A DNA stretch of 64,000 nucleotides from Ferrimonas sediminicola (GCF_005116715.1 NZ_SWCI01000003.1:310001-374000); one strand, 5' to 3'; counted from the first letter of the stretch, positions 1-9,275 are shown. The notes: generated by a model not told the origin, from the letters alone. Translations and numbers: made by a program.

Positions 1-528
1 TAGGTAGTTGTCGCGGATGATGCTCCAGTCGTAGTCGCCGCTGTACCACAGGGCCAGCAACAGGGTGCGGGCCACGAAGCAGAGAATACCGTTGAGGAAA
101 CCATCGACGAAGATGTAGATCCACAGGTTGCGGGGCAGGGTGTTGTGACTGAGGGTGAGGATGGCAAAGCTCAGCAGCACCGGCGCAGCCACTCCCAGCA
201 GGGCGAGGACTCCGGCCTGCTGCCAGTGTTCGATCCCCAGCAGGGTCAGGATCAGCAGGACGGCGCTGCCGACCAGGATGGCGTTGCGCCAGCCGAACAC
301 CAGGGTGGTGACGGTCAGGGCGACGAAGTGCAGCTCCAGCCCGTCATAGATGCCGGCCCGCAGTTGCCACAGGGCGGTGAGACCGACGATGGTGCCCAGG
401 GTCAGGTGCAGCAGATAGCTGTGCTCGCGCATCGATTGCCACAGCTCGCCCCGTCGAATGCAGTGGATCATCAGCCAGATCCAGATTATCCAGGCCAGTC
501 CTTCGGTGGGGGTGGGCAGTGCCATCAT
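1..528 (-). CDS. CbiM-like (energy-coupling factor type) membrane permease, C-terminus beyond window edge
   Basis: Open frame of 176 codons without a stop, running off the left edge. It begins with MMALPTPT (ATG at 526-528 or 523-525), with AGGAG about 12 nt upstream. The protein is nearly all hydrophobic helices and carries the stretch LHFVALTVTTLVFGWRNA, typical of the CbiM-like permease family annotated as energy-coupling factor ABC transporter permease. Later conserved-looking segments are LPRNLWIYIFVDGFLNGI and a Trp/Tyr-rich loop. Such proteins sit in the inner membrane. The substrate (often cobalt or nickel in characterised relatives) cannot be told here because no ATPase partner is visible. 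The family call is from memory of the motif, and the missing C-terminus limits certainty. Confidence 0.6.
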   Translation of the reverse strand, partial: MMALPTPTEGLAWIIWIWLMIHCIRRGELWQSMREHSYLLHLTLGTIVGLTALWQLRAGIYDGLELHFVALTVTTLVFGWRNAILVGSAVLLILTLLGIEHWQQAGVLALLGVAAPVLLSFAILTLSHNTLPRNLWIYIFVDGFLNGILCFVARTLLLALWYSGDYDWSIIRDNYL

Positions 529-574
529 CAGCGGTGCGATCTCCTTGTTCCTTTGTTAAGGGTAACCCATTGAG

Positions 575-718
575 CTAGCGGTTTCCTCCGTGGTCGAGCC
601 TGGCCGTGCCCCGCAGGAAAGTGGTGACCACGCAGTCGGCATAGCGGGTCAGTTCGTCGGCCTCCGCAGGGGCGCAGGTCATCAGCACTTCGAAGTGGTG
701 AGAGCTGCGCAGTGCTCC
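575..718 (-). pseudogene. Possible 3' remnant of a regulator gene (TetR-like C-terminus)
   Basis: A 47-codon open stretch bounded upstream by an in-frame TAG (719-721) and ending with a TAG at 575-577. It reads HHFEVLMTCAPAEADELTRYADCVVTTFLRG and then a short tail. The pattern resembles the C-terminal helix of TetR-family regulators but is too short to assign. No start codon with a ribosome site and no DNA-binding domain are present, so this would be a leftover of a larger gene. It may be chance coding in GC-rich DNA. Confidence 0.25.
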
Positions 719-722
719 CTAG

Positions 723-988
723 GTGACCGAGACCATTTACATCCTGCCCGGTTTTCCCAAGGCGCAGCTGCTGGAGGGGTCGCCTGGCTCTATCTGTTCC
801 GCACCCTGGGCTTCCTGCTGGCCGGTGCTGAGAGGCGTCCTCAAGGGCCAGGTGATGTCAGTGTCCGGGGTCAACACCTTCCAGTGGCTGATCGCCTCCA
901 TCGCCATCTGTGCCCTGATCATGATCAGCGCCAGGGGTGGTGTGCCAAGCAGGCGGCGTAGCGGCAACCCCGAGGGCCGCCCTAAATA
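723..988 (+). pseudogene. Possible decayed membrane-protein remnant
   Basis: Two overlapping plus-strand frames look like one membrane protein split by a frameshift. One frame gives TIYILPGFPKAQLLEG. The next gives VAWLYLFRTLGFLLAG. The first frame then resumes with VLRGVLKGQVMSV and a hydrophobic segment FQWLIASIAICALIMISA before a stop at 987-989. I do not recognise the family. There is no good ribosome site. The stretch 529-1037 otherwise holds no intact gene. Confidence 0.2.
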
Positions 989-991
989 GAG

Positions 992-1016
992 AAAGGGAGC
1001 CGTCCGGCTCCCTTTT
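992..1016. terminator. Intrinsic terminator, probably bidirectional, after pflA
   Basis: AAGGGAGCCG and CGGCTCCCTT form a 10-bp stem with a 2-nt TC loop. It is followed by TTTTT on the plus strand and by a weaker TTTCTCTATTT tract on the minus strand. It lies 22 nt past the pflA stop codon. Confidence 0.7.
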
Positions 1017-1037
1017 TGACTCTCTGGGGAAACTGTT

Positions 1038-1778
1038 TCAGTACTTTACCTTCAGCCCCTGGGCTTCGAAGATCCCCTTGATGCGCTCCATGGTGTCGCC
1101 GCTGGGGGGCTTGACCCCGTCCAACTGATACTCTTCACCGAGGGCGGTCCATTTGTGCTTGCCCAGTTCGTGGTAGGGCAGCAGCTCCACCAATTCGACG
1201 TTTTTCAGTGTGGCCACGTATTCGGCCAGCTCCTCGGCGGAGGCGTCGTCGTCGGTGTACCCGGGTACCACCACATAGCGGATCCAGGTGCGCTGGTTGC
1301 GCTTGGCCAGGTACTCGGCAAACTGCAGCGGGCGCTTGTTGGAGACGCCCACCAGGTTGCGATGCACATCGTCCTTAATCTGTTTCAGATCCAGCATCAC
1401 CAGATCCGTGTTGTCCAGCAGGGTATCGATGACGGGTGTGTAGTGACGCACCATGCCGTTGGTATCCAGGCAGGTATCGATATCGTGCTCTTTGCAGCGA
1501 CGGAACAGTTCGGCAACGAACTCCGGCTGCAGTATGGCTTCGCCGCCACTGGCGGTGACGCCGCCGCCGCTGGCTTCGAAGAAGTAGCGGTAGGAGTCTA
1601 CCTGCTGCATCACCTCATCGACGGAAACGACCTTGCCGCCGTCAAGATCCCAGGTGTCTCGGTTGTGGCAATACTTGCAGCGCATCAGGCATCCTTGCAT
1701 AAACACGATGAAGCGAATCCCCGGACCGTCAACGGTGCCACAGGATTCCCAGGAATGAATGCGACCTTCTACGCTCAT
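1038..1778 (-). CDS. pflA: Pyruvate formate-lyase activating enzyme
   Basis: Radical-SAM enzyme that installs the glycyl radical on pyruvate formate-lyase under anaerobic conditions in the cytoplasm. The 246-aa protein has the same length as E. coli PflA. The [4Fe-4S]/SAM motif C-x3-C-x2-C is at Cys30, Cys34 and Cys37 (GCLMRCKYC), preceded by [11 protein letters not shown] as in the family. It lies 94 nt downstream of pflB on the same strand, with a hairpin between them, so part of its transcription should come from the pflB promoter with read-through. High certainty. Confidence 0.97.
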   Translation of the reverse strand: MSVEGRIHSWESCGTVDGPGIRFIVFMQGCLMRCKYCHNRDTWDLDGGKVVSVDEVMQQVDSYRYFFEASGGGVTASGGEAILQPEFVAELFRRCKEHDIDTCLDTNGMVRHYTPVIDTLLDNTDLVMLDLKQIKDDVHRNLVGVSNKRPLQFAEYLAKRNQRTWIRYVVVPGYTDDDASAEELAEYVATLKNVELVELLPYHELGKHKWTALGEEYQLDGVKPPSGDTMERIKGIFEAQGLKVKY

Positions 1779-1809
1779 TGTCTCTCCGAAATATCAGCCA
1801 CAGGTGACT

Positions 1810-1847
1810 GAAAAAAGTAAAAGAGGCCCTGTCGATGACAGAGCCTC
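1810..1847 (-). terminator. Hairpin with T-tract between pflB and pflA
   Basis: On the minus strand GAGGCTCTGTC and GACAGGGCCTC pair around ATC (one U-G pair), followed by TTTTACTTTTTT. It sits just after the pflB stop and before pflA, so it is likely to attenuate transcription into pflA and keep the activase at a lower level than the abundant lyase. Confidence 0.65.
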
Positions 1848-1872
1848 AATCTTAACCCGGTTTTAGTTCACC

Positions 1873-4155
1873 TTACATGGTTTCGGTGAAGGTACGGGTG
1901 ATTACGTCTTGCTGCTGCTCCTTGGTCAGAGCGTTGAAGCGTACGGCGTAACCGGATACACGGATGGTCAGCTGAGGGTACTTCTCTGGGTTCTCAACCG
2001 CATCCAGCAGCATCTCACGGTTCATCACGTTGACGTTCAGGTGCTGTCCGCCTTCGCGAACCTGGGTGTTCTTGAAGTAACCGTCCATCAGGGCAGCCAG
2101 GTTGGAGCGACGACCGTCCTCATCCTTACCCAGGGCGCCAGGTACGATGGAGAAGGTATAGGAGATACCATCTTTTGCGTGGGCGAAGGGCAGTTTGGCT
2201 ACGGAGGTCAGGGACGCAACCGCACCGGACTCATCACGACCGTGCATGGGGTTGGCACCAGGCGCAAAAGGCTGACCCGCACGACGACCGTCGGGGGTGT
2301 TACCAGTCTTCTTACCATATACCACGTTGGAGGTGATGGTCAGGATGGACTGAGTGGGGGTGGAGTTACGGTAAGTCTTCAGAGAACGGATCTTCTGCAT
2401 GAAGCTCTCAACCAGCTCGCAGGCGATTTCGTCTACGCGTGGGTCGTTGTTACCGAACTTGGGATAGTCACCCTCGATCTCGAAGTCGGTGGCGATGCCG
2501 TCTTCATCACGGATGGTCTTAACCTTGGCGTACTTGATGGCAGCTAGGGAGTCGGCGGTGATGGACAGACCGGCGATACCACAGGCCATGGTGCGTTCAA
2601 CATCGCGATCCATCAGGGCCAGCAGAGAAGCCTCGTAGGAGTACTTGTCGTGCATGTAGTGGATGATGTTCAGGGCAGCGACGTACTGCTTGGCCAGCCA
2701 GTCCATGAAGGTGTCCAGCTTGGCGTAAACGGTGTCGTAGTCCAGGTACTCGTCGGTGATCGCTTCCAGCTTAGGACCAATCTGCGCCTTGGACTTCTCG
2801 TCCACACCGCCGTTGATCGCGTACAGCAGGGTCTTGGCCAGGTTGGCACGGGCGCCGAAGAACTGCATGTGCTTACCCAGAACCTGAGGGGATACGCAGC
2901 AGGCGATGGCGTAGTCGTCGGACTCGAAGTCCTTACGCATCAGGTCATCGTTCTCGTACTGGATGGAGGAGGTATCGATGGACACCTTGGCGCAGTACTT
3001 CTTGAAGCCTTCTGGCAGACCGTCAGCCCACAGAACGGTGATGTTCGGCTCGGGGCTTGGACCCATGGTGTACAGGGTGTTCAGGAAGCGGAAGGAGTTC
3101 TTGGTCACCAGGGTACGGCCGTCCAGGCTCATACCAGCCATGGACTCGGTGGCCCAGATGGGGTCGCCGGAGAACAGCTGATCGTACTCGGGGGTACGCA
3201 GGAAGCGAACCATACGCAGCTTCATAACGAAGTGGTCGATCATCTCCTGAGCCTGCTCCTCGGTGATCACACCGTTCTTCAGGTCACGCTCGATGTAGAT
3301 GTCCAGGAAGGTAGAGGTACGACCCAGGGACATGGCGGCGCCGTTCTGAGACTTAATGGCAGCCAGGTAGCCGAAGTAGGTCCACTGGATGGCTTCCTGA
3401 GCGGTCTCGGCAGGCTTGGAGATGTCGCAGCCGTACTTGGCAGCCATCTCTTTGATCTGGCCCAGGGCACGGTGCTGCTCGGCGATCTCTTCGCGCAGAC
3501 GGATCACGTCTTCCAGGTTGTTGCCGGTCTCCAGGTCTTCCTGCAGGCTGTGGAACTGGTTCAGCTTGTCCTGCATCAGGAAGTCGATGCCGTACAGGGC
3601 AACACGGCGGTAGTCACCGATGATACGGCCACGGCCGTAGGCATCAGGCAGACCGGTGATTACGCCAGACTTACGGCAACGCAGGATGTCAGGGGTGTAA
3701 ACATCGAAAACGCCAGCGTTGTGGGTCTTACGGTAGTCGGTGTAGATCTCCTTGGTCATGGGATCCAGTTCGCGGCCGTAGGCTGCGCAGGAACCCTCAA
3801 CCATGCGGATACCGCCGTTGGGGATGATGGCACGCTTCAGAGGAGCTTCGGTTTGCAGACCTACGATGGTTTCCAGGTCTTTATTGATGTAACCGGCGTC
3901 GTGAGCGGTGATGGTGGAGATCTTGGAGGTATCGAAGTCAACAGGCGCATGAGTGGAGTTCTCGATGCGGATGCCTTCCATTACCTTGTCCCACAGCTCG
4001 TCGGTGGCCTTGGTAGCACCGGCTAGAAAGGACTCGTCGCCTTCATAAGGGGTGTAGTTCTTCTGGATGAAGTCACGAACGTTAACTTCGGATTTCCAGT
4101 CACCTGCCGCAAAGCCTTCCCAAGCCTTTGCAAACTGAGTCGTTTTCTCTGTCAT
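1873..4155 (-). CDS. pflB: Formate C-acetyltransferase (pyruvate formate-lyase)
   Basis: Glycyl-radical enzyme converting pyruvate and CoA to acetyl-CoA and formate in anaerobic metabolism. At 760 aa it matches E. coli PflB exactly in length. The adjacent catalytic cysteines are seen in IACCVSPQ (Cys418/Cys419 in E. coli numbering), and the radical glycine in [11 protein letters not shown] near the C-terminus (Gly734 in E. coli numbering). The start is ATG with an upstream AAAGG about 9 nt away. The pflA activase follows. Unlike enterobacteria, no focA formate channel precedes it: the next gene upstream is the divergent yhdT-panF pair. Confidence 0.98.
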   Translation of the reverse strand: MTEKTTQFAKAWEGFAAGDWKSEVNVRDFIQKNYTPYEGDESFLAGATKATDELWDKVMEGIRIENSTHAPVDFDTSKISTITAHDAGYINKDLETIVGLQTEAPLKRAIIPNGGIRMVEGSCAAYGRELDPMTKEIYTDYRKTHNAGVFDVYTPDILRCRKSGVITGLPDAYGRGRIIGDYRRVALYGIDFLMQDKLNQFHSLQEDLETGNNLEDVIRLREEIAEQHRALGQIKEMAAKYGCDISKPAETAQEAIQWTYFGYLAAIKSQNGAAMSLGRTSTFLDIYIERDLKNGVITEEQAQEMIDHFVMKLRMVRFLRTPEYDQLFSGDPIWATESMAGMSLDGRTLVTKNSFRFLNTLYTMGPSPEPNITVLWADGLPEGFKKYCAKVSIDTSSIQYENDDLMRKDFESDDYAIACCVSPQVLGKHMQFFGARANLAKTLLYAINGGVDEKSKAQIGPKLEAITDEYLDYDTVYAKLDTFMDWLAKQYVAALNIIHYMHDKYSYEASLLALMDRDVERTMACGIAGLSITADSLAAIKYAKVKTIRDEDGIATDFEIEGDYPKFGNNDPRVDEIACELVESFMQKIRSLKTYRNSTPTQSILTITSNVVYGKKTGNTPDGRRAGQPFAPGANPMHGRDESGAVASLTSVAKLPFAHAKDGISYTFSIVPGALGKDEDGRRSNLAALMDGYFKNTQVREGGQHLNVNVMNREMLLDAVENPEKYPQLTIRVSGYAVRFNALTKEQQQDVITRTFTETM

Positions 4156-4844
4156 AGTGTTTAACCTTTAACATAGTAAAGATGATACGTTTCGTCATCG
4201 ACGGCACGTCGGGATGTCCCTTCTATGACGAAGCGATTTTACGGTTCCGCACTCCAACTATCCAAGCGCAGTACCGGCTGCAAAAATGCAAATCTCTTCT
4301 GGCTTACAGCCCACCATCTATTGAGCACAAAAGTATCGGTGGTCCAATATTAGCTTATCCCTAAGTATAGGTAGTGGCCGACTGTGCCATCGCCACTCCA
4401 TCGCCAGATTGCTCTGTCCGTCACACTCCTGTTAACGGTGTTCAAAGCTCCGGGAATCCCGGAAGTTTGAAAGCGATTCAAGCCAATTGGTTTTACCATT
4501 GTTCCAAAGCGTAGCCCCCTTGCCAACTTTTCGGCCTAATCATGAACAGCTTTGTGAAGGGAGTCATAATCTGGAAATTGGTCTTGAACCCGATCGGGAT
4601 TATTCTCTGGATTTTTGTGATCTGGATCTCTTGATGTTCGCCAAATACACAGGGGTTTGGCGAATTCGGTTTCTGTTGGTTAACGATTTGGAGTTTTGTA
4701 TCATTGGGTGCTTTCGGGGCAGAGCGACCCCCTTCTTTTGCTGGTTTTTTCCGAGCGACGGCGCTCGGGAGATTTCCGTCCTGTCGATGAAGCCCGTTCC
4801 CCTGTATAACAACTGTAGAGAGTTGGCTTTTCAAGGATAGTTAT
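4156..4844. other. 689-bp divergent intergenic region between pflB and yhdT
   Basis: This must hold the pflB promoter (minus) and the yhdT-panF promoter (plus). The open frames here (4182-4364, 4487-4840 plus; 4493-4834 minus) have no ribosome sites or recognisable sequence, and I judge them chance. I looked for FNR (TTGAT-N4-ATCAA) and ArcA-type boxes and found no convincing full site. A half-like site TTGATGTTCGCCAA is at about 4631-4644. A GC-rich hairpin CCGAGCG/CGCTCGG (4751-4768) lies about 75 nt before yhdT and has no T-tract after it, so it is not an obvious terminator. Confidence 0.5.
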
Positions 4845-5051
4845 TTGAATAATAAAAGGTTACATGAACAGTTGACCGTCAAGGCTCTTGGGTTGACCCT
4901 GGCCTATGTGCTGCTGTGGCTCGCCGGTCCCCTGCTGTTGGAGGGGGCCGGACTGTTTTGGGGACTGCCGCTGTGGTTCTGGTTCTCCTGCCTGATGGCG
5001 CCCTTCGGCCTGGTGCTGGCGGCCTATCTGATGTTGCTGAGGCGCCAGTGA
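4845..5051 (+). CDS. yhdT: YhdT-family small membrane protein (DUF997)
   Basis: 68-aa protein with two hydrophobic helices (about residues 15-35 and 38-62) and the order expected upstream of panF in gammaproteobacteria. The start is taken as TTG at 4845 because AAGGA (4833-4837) lies 7 nt upstream and the protein then begins MNNKRLHEQLTVKAL. The stop codon is 1 nt before panF, so the two are co-transcribed and probably translationally coupled. The function of YhdT is not established. By linkage it may assist the PanF symporter. Confidence 0.85.
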   Translation: MNNKRLHEQLTVKALGLTLAYVLLWLAGPLLLEGAGLFWGLPLWFWFSCLMAPFGLVLAAYLMLLRRQ

Positions 5052-5052
5052 C

Positions 5053-6465
5053 ATGAATCCCATACTGATCTCCATCCTGGCTTACTTGGGGGCCACACTG
5101 CTGGTGTCCCGGCTGGCCGCACGCCGGGACAGCGCTGGCCAGGAGTTTTCCCGTCGTCATTTCCTCGGTGGCCAGTTTATGGGCGGCGGCATCCTGGCGC
5201 TGTCGTTGGTGGCCACTTACACCAGTGCCAGCTCCTACATCGGCGGGCCGGGGGCGGCCTACAAGTTCGGTCTTGGCTGGGTGTTGCTGGCGGTGATTCA
5301 GGTGCCGGTGGCCCTGCTGACCCTGGGGGTGCTGGGGCCGAGGCTGTGGACCTTGGCCCGGGAGAGCGGGGCGGTGACCATACTCGACATCCTGCGGGAC
5401 AGGTACCAGAACCGCTGGCTGCTGTGGTTGTCCGGCGCCAGCCTGGTGGCGGGCTTCCTGGGGATGATCGTGGTGCAGTTTACCAGCGGCGCCCGGTTGC
5501 TGAGCGTGGTGGCGCAGATCCCCTATGCCACCTCGTTGCTGCTGTTCGTGTCCACCGTGGTGATCTATACCCTGTGGGGCGGATTCAAGGCGGTGAGCTA
5601 TACCGACGCCATCCAGGGGCTGGTGATGCTGGTGGGGATGTTTGCCCTGCTGATCGGCGTGGTGGGTCAGGGGGGCGGCCTGGCCAATCTGACCGGCCAG
5701 ATGAGCCAGATCGACCCCGGGCTTATTGCTCCGCACGGGCCTGATGGTTTTATCTCCTGGCCCTTCCTGTTCTCCTTCTGGGTACTGGTCTGTTTCGGCA
5801 CCATAGGGCTGCCGCACACGGTGATCCGGGTGATGGCGGCCAAAGATGGCCGGGCCATCGCCCGGGCCATGGTGCTGGGTACCCTGGTGACCGCCCTGGT
5901 GACCCTGATGCCCCACCTGGCCGGAGCCCTGGGGCGGCCGCTGGTGCCAGAGCTTGCCAGCCCAGATGAGATCATCCCCACCCTGATGGTGGAGCTGTTC
6001 TCTCCCTGGATGGCGGGGCTGATGCTGGCGGCTCCGGTGGCGGCGGTGATGTCCTCGGTGGATTCGATGCTGCTGCAGACCACCTCTACCCTGGTCCGGG
6101 ATCTGGCGATGCAGGGGCGCAGCTTCAGTCAGACGCAGATGAAGTGGCTGACCCGGGTCACCACCCTGGTGGTGGCTCTGGCCTGTACCCTGATGGCGAT
6201 GGACCCGCCGCAGATGATCATCTGGCTGAATATGGCCGCCTTCGGTGCCTTGCAGGTGGTGTTCCTGTGGCCGCTGGTGCTGGGGCTGTTCTGGTCCAGG
6301 GCCCGGGGAGAGGCGGCCCTGGCCGCCATGGTGGTTGGTCTGGTGACCTACCTGCCGCTGACCTTCCTGAAGATCAAGCTGCTGACGCTGCACGCCATTG
6401 TGCCGGCGTTGCTGGCCTCCCTGCTGGCGTTTGTGCTGGTTCAGGGTGTGGTCCAGCGTCGCTGA
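5053..6465 (+). CDS. panF: Sodium/pantothenate symporter
   Basis: Inner-membrane sodium:solute symporter (SSS family) importing pantothenate, the precursor of coenzyme A. The 470-aa protein (E. coli about 480) has roughly 13 hydrophobic helices. Early family signatures include LSLVATYTSASSYIGGPGAAYKFGLGW and, further on, VIYTLWGGFKAVSYTDAIQG. It follows yhdT with a 1-nt gap. An intrinsic terminator lies 18 nt after the stop. The SSS family also contains proline and other transporters, but the yhdT linkage and sequence support PanF. Confidence 0.92.
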   Translation: MNPILISILAYLGATLLVSRLAARRDSAGQEFSRRHFLGGQFMGGGILALSLVATYTSASSYIGGPGAAYKFGLGWVLLAVIQVPVALLTLGVLGPRLWTLARESGAVTILDILRDRYQNRWLLWLSGASLVAGFLGMIVVQFTSGARLLSVVAQIPYATSLLLFVSTVVIYTLWGGFKAVSYTDAIQGLVMLVGMFALLIGVVGQGGGLANLTGQMSQIDPGLIAPHGPDGFISWPFLFSFWVLVCFGTIGLPHTVIRVMAAKDGRAIARAMVLGTLVTALVTLMPHLAGALGRPLVPELASPDEIIPTLMVELFSPWMAGLMLAAPVAAVMSSVDSMLLQTTSTLVRDLAMQGRSFSQTQMKWLTRVTTLVVALACTLMAMDPPQMIIWLNMAAFGALQVVFLWPLVLGLFWSRARGEAALAAMVVGLVTYLPLTFLKIKLLTLHAIVPALLASLLAFVLVQGVVQRR

Positions 6466-6482
6466 GGTGGTGCTCGGGAGTT

Positions 6483-6511
6483 AAAAAACCGGCGCCAGCG
6501 CCGGTTTTTTT
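6483..6511 (+). terminator. Intrinsic terminator after panF
   Basis: CCGGCG and CGCCGG pair around a short CCAG loop, flanked by AAAAAA and TTTTTTT. It ends the yhdT-panF unit. Confidence 0.9.
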
Positions 6512-6653
6512 ATGTCACCGCTTTGTTGCGGCACACCCCACTCCCGCCTTCAGGCCAGCATGGTCTATGGTTATAGCTGGTCAACAGTTTGTTATGGATA
6601 ATTCCAAGTTCATGGAATTGGGGAATCTTACTCAATATTGTTCAAGATCAATT

Positions 6654-6692
6654 AATTGGCTTGAGCCTCCCAAATGGGGCAATAAGCCAATT
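6654..6692. repeat. Inverted repeat upstream of the DUF3360 gene
   Basis: AATTGGCTT (6654-6662) and AAGCCAATT (6684-6692) are 9-bp complementary arms separated by 21 nt. They lie about 90 nt upstream of the promoter at 6783. It could be an operator or a weak upstream hairpin; it is followed by TTATCTTTT. Its role is unknown. Confidence 0.4.
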
Positions 6693-6782
6693 TTATCTTT
6701 TATAACCAGCACTTATCTGGTTTGTTAAAAAGACAGCTGAAGTAGCGTCACAATTCTTGTGATCGGGCTAACGTTTCGTCGT

Positions 6783-6811
6783 TTGACATCGATTCGGGGC
6801 TGAAGTTTAAT
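6783..6811 (+). promoter_or_regulatory. Sigma70 promoter of the DUF3360 gene
   Basis: TTGACA (6783-6788), a 17-nt spacer, then TTTAAT (6806-6811). It predicts a start near 6818 and a 5' leader of about 127 nt before the ATG at 6945. The leader contains GTGGG/CCCAC and other GC-rich segments that could fold. I do not recognise a known riboswitch. Confidence 0.7.
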
Positions 6812-6944
6812 TCGGGCGATTTCTTTTTAGTAAAATGGTCTTACCAATTTGCTCCGTGGCATGGGGTGAGGCGAAAACAATGTGGGGGCGGCCCACGGGT
6901 CTACACCACAGCTCCAAGGTGATTTTTAATCGAGGTTGATAAGC

Positions 6945-8453
6945 ATGCGGGACGTAGAAAACTCGACTTACAGCGAGTTGCACAAGCCTAGCAGTGAATT
7001 TGACAGCCGTTCAGACTATCTGGACCACGAGCTGCAAATCATGAAGCCACGTCGCTGGGGTCTGAACCTTCCGGGTCGTGACTTCCGTTTTGAGTGGGAA
7101 GATCTGGTGCCAGCCATCGCCGGTACCATCGGCATTACCGTGATGTACTCTGCGGTGATGGCCGCCTGGGGTGCGGGCCTGACCGAAAGGTGGGAGCACG
7201 TTAACCTGGGCGCCGAGTGGGCCATCGAGGTGGTCCGCGTCGAGATGCTGATTCCCGCACTGCTGTTCTGTATCCTGGGTTCCGGTTTCCTGAATCCTCG
7301 AGCTAACCTGGCCGGTAACCACGGCCCGATGATCCCCCTGATCGGCGCCATCGCCCTGGCGGGTGCTCACCCTCTGGCCCTGGCCATCCTGCTGGGTGTG
7401 TTCGGTCTGCTGCTCAGTTACTTCAAGGGGGGATCGAAACTCGTTAACCTCACCGGTGAAGGGGTGGCCGGCGGATTGCTGGTGTACCTGGGCGCCATGG
7501 GCTCCATGGGGCAGATCGGTTCGCTGTTCACCTGGGCAGAAGGTCTGCAAGCCAAGCACGCCCTGGACTACAGCCTCAGCCACGTCGCCCTGATGATCCT
7601 GGCGGTGAACATCATCGTTTACTCCGTACTGGCTCGTCTGGGCAAGCGCTGGCTGGCCATTCCCCTGTGCTCCATCGCGGCCGTGGTGATCGCCTTCCTG
7701 TTCGGCGCCGGCCTGGACCTGGAGTTTGTCACCTCTCCCGGTCTGCCTAACCTGAACCCCTGGTACTGGTGGGGCTCCACCGAGACCGGTTGGCAGCTGG
7801 GCTTGCCCAATATGCAGCACTTCATCGCCTCTCTGCCCTTCGCCATCCTGGCGGTTGCCATGTGGTCTCCCGACTTCCTGGGTCACCGCATCTTCCAGGA
7901 GCTGAACTATCCCAAGGGCACCGACAAGGTTCTGATGGATGTGGACGACACCATGACCTGCTGCTCCATCCGTCAGATGGTCGGCACCGGCTTCGGTGGC
8001 GGTAACATTACCTCCTCCTGGGGTACTTACATGATCCCCGCGGCCATCGCCAAGCGTCCTATCCCCGCCGGTGCGATCCTTCTGGGTACCCTGTGCATCG
8101 TGGTTGCCATCATCGGCTACCCCATGGACATCACCGTATGGCGTCCCGTTATGTCCATCGCCCTGCTGGTAGGCGTGTTCCTGCCGCTGCTGGAAGCCGG
8201 CATGCAGATGGTGAAGGACACCAAGGACTCCCAGTCTGCCGGTATCTGTATCTTCGCCTCCATTGTGGTGAACCCGGTATTCGCCTGGGCCCTGACCATG
8301 CTGCTGGACAACAACGGCCTGATCGGCGACAAAGAGCGTGCCCAGAAGCTGTCCTTCATGGACCGCATGATCATTCCTGCCGGCGCGTTCATCATCTGTG
8401 TGGCTGCCATGCTGGCGGTTGGCATGTTGCCTGGCGTACCCGCCCTGCTGTAA
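6945..8453 (+). CDS. DUF3360 family multi-pass membrane protein, putative transporter
   Basis: 502-aa inner-membrane protein with about 12 hydrophobic helices. The sequence, including GSGFLNPRANLAGNHGPMIPLIG, KLVNLTGEGVAGG and MWSPDFLGHRIFQE, matches the DUF3360 family known from Shewanella, Vibrio and relatives. Its fold is reminiscent of SulP or nucleobase permeases, but the substrate is not established. The ATG at 6945 is preferred over a TTG at 6936 because GAGG ends right before the TTG and sits 9 nt from the ATG. It is a single gene with its own promoter, and a strong terminator follows. Confidence 0.8.
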   Translation: MRDVENSTYSELHKPSSEFDSRSDYLDHELQIMKPRRWGLNLPGRDFRFEWEDLVPAIAGTIGITVMYSAVMAAWGAGLTERWEHVNLGAEWAIEVVRVEMLIPALLFCILGSGFLNPRANLAGNHGPMIPLIGAIALAGAHPLALAILLGVFGLLLSYFKGGSKLVNLTGEGVAGGLLVYLGAMGSMGQIGSLFTWAEGLQAKHALDYSLSHVALMILAVNIIVYSVLARLGKRWLAIPLCSIAAVVIAFLFGAGLDLEFVTSPGLPNLNPWYWWGSTETGWQLGLPNMQHFIASLPFAILAVAMWSPDFLGHRIFQELNYPKGTDKVLMDVDDTMTCCSIRQMVGTGFGGGNITSSWGTYMIPAAIAKRPIPAGAILLGTLCIVVAIIGYPMDITVWRPVMSIALLVGVFLPLLEAGMQMVKDTKDSQSAGICIFASIVVNPVFAWALTMLLDNNGLIGDKERAQKLSFMDRMIIPAGAFIICVAAMLAVGMLPGVPALL

Positions 8454-8470
8454 TCACAGCAAGCCCGATA

Positions 8471-8500
8471 AAAAACGCAGCCAACTGGCTGCGTTTTTTT
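8471..8500. terminator. Bidirectional intrinsic terminator
   Basis: AAACGCAGCC and GGCTGCGTTT pair around AACT, with T-tracts on both strands. It ends the DUF3360 gene on the plus strand and gcvR on the minus strand. Confidence 0.9.
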
Positions 8501-8520
8501 ATCTCTTTCCATTGGCGCGG

Positions 8521-9018
8521 CTAGGCCGCTTCGGCGCGGATGTTGCCTTCCAGGTCTTCAATTTTCTTCACCAGTACCCTGGCATCGATGTGGCTGGGTG
8601 CGGACAGTTCCAGGGATGCGGTAAACACGGTGCGTCCCAGGTCGGCGGCCGCCAGGCGGACGCTGTCAAAGCTGGTGATGTTGATGTCCATCTCCTGGAT
8701 GGCGTTGGTGATGTCGCGGATGAGCCCCACACGGTCGTCGGCGTCCACATGCAGCGCCAGGGTGTGGTTGTGCTCCTCCTCCTGCGGCGGATCGTTGAAG
8801 ATGCAGTGGAGCCGGTGGACCGCCTCGAAGCGCTCCTGCAGCTCCTTGATGTTGGAGTCGGGCAGGGTGATGTCCAGCATGATGGCCACCTGGCCCCCCA
8901 TGTGGATCACCTTGCTGGCGGTCCAGACGCCATCCAGTTGGCGTGTTAATTTGGCCAGCAGGTTGAGCAGTCCGCTGCGGTCGGCACCGGTAACGGTTAC
9001 TATGGTTCTGGTTTTCAT
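8521..9018 (-). CDS. gcvR: Glycine cleavage system regulator, tandem ACT domains
   Basis: 165-aa protein made of two ACT domains (about residues 4-75 and 90-160). The first begins TIVTVTGADRSGLLNLLAKLTRQL and the second HVDADDRVGLIRDITNAI. In E. coli GcvR binds GcvA and prevents activation of the glycine cleavage genes when glycine is low. AAGGAG lies 7 nt before the ATG. No gcvA is in the window. Some members are annotated only as ACT-domain proteins, so the name is by similarity. Confidence 0.85.
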   Translation of the reverse strand: MKTRTIVTVTGADRSGLLNLLAKLTRQLDGVWTASKVIHMGGQVAIMLDITLPDSNIKELQERFEAVHRLHCIFNDPPQEEEHNHTLALHVDADDRVGLIRDITNAIQEMDINITSFDSVRLAAADLGRTVFTASLELSAPSHIDARVLVKKIEDLEGNIRAEAA

Positions 9019-9275
9019 CCGTCGCTCCTTGTCGTGTGGATCTCGGATCGCCGGGACGAACCTTGGAGCATTGGCCAGGGTCAGGCCCGGCGGCGGTGGG
9101 GGACTCCCTACCTGGTTATTACTCTAGCAGTTTCTGTTCAAGAAAGCCCCAGGCATTAGCCGCAGGAGCGCCTGGAAAGGGGAGTGCGGAAACGAAAATG
9201 CCACCCTGCTAAGGTGGCATTGAACGTCTGAGGCGGAGGAAGGCCGCCCGGAGAGTTGATGGCTGTGGCGTGAAG
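9019..9275. other. Intergenic, no gene seen
   Basis: This stretch holds the gcvR promoter region and a terminator for the downstream-facing minus gene (9197-9221). No open frame with a plausible ribosome site was found. Confidence 0.6.
9197..9221 (-). terminator. Intrinsic terminator after the MarR-like gene
   Basis: On the minus strand AATGCCACC and GGTGGCATT pair around TTAGCA, followed by TTCGTTT. Confidence 0.65.

Noticed and set aside
2650-4026. Long plus-strand open frame (458 codons) over pflB
   Set aside because: It is antisense to the well-conserved pflB; its sequence is Val/Gly/Gln-rich reverse-complement coding with no motif or ribosome site.
4156-4500. FNR or ArcA box upstream of pflB
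   Set aside because: Expected from biology, but no site with both half-sites could be found by eye, so it is not annotated.
4487-4840. 117-codon plus-strand frame before yhdT
   Set aside because: No ribosome site, no recognisable sequence, and it overlaps the promoter region expected for yhdT-panF.
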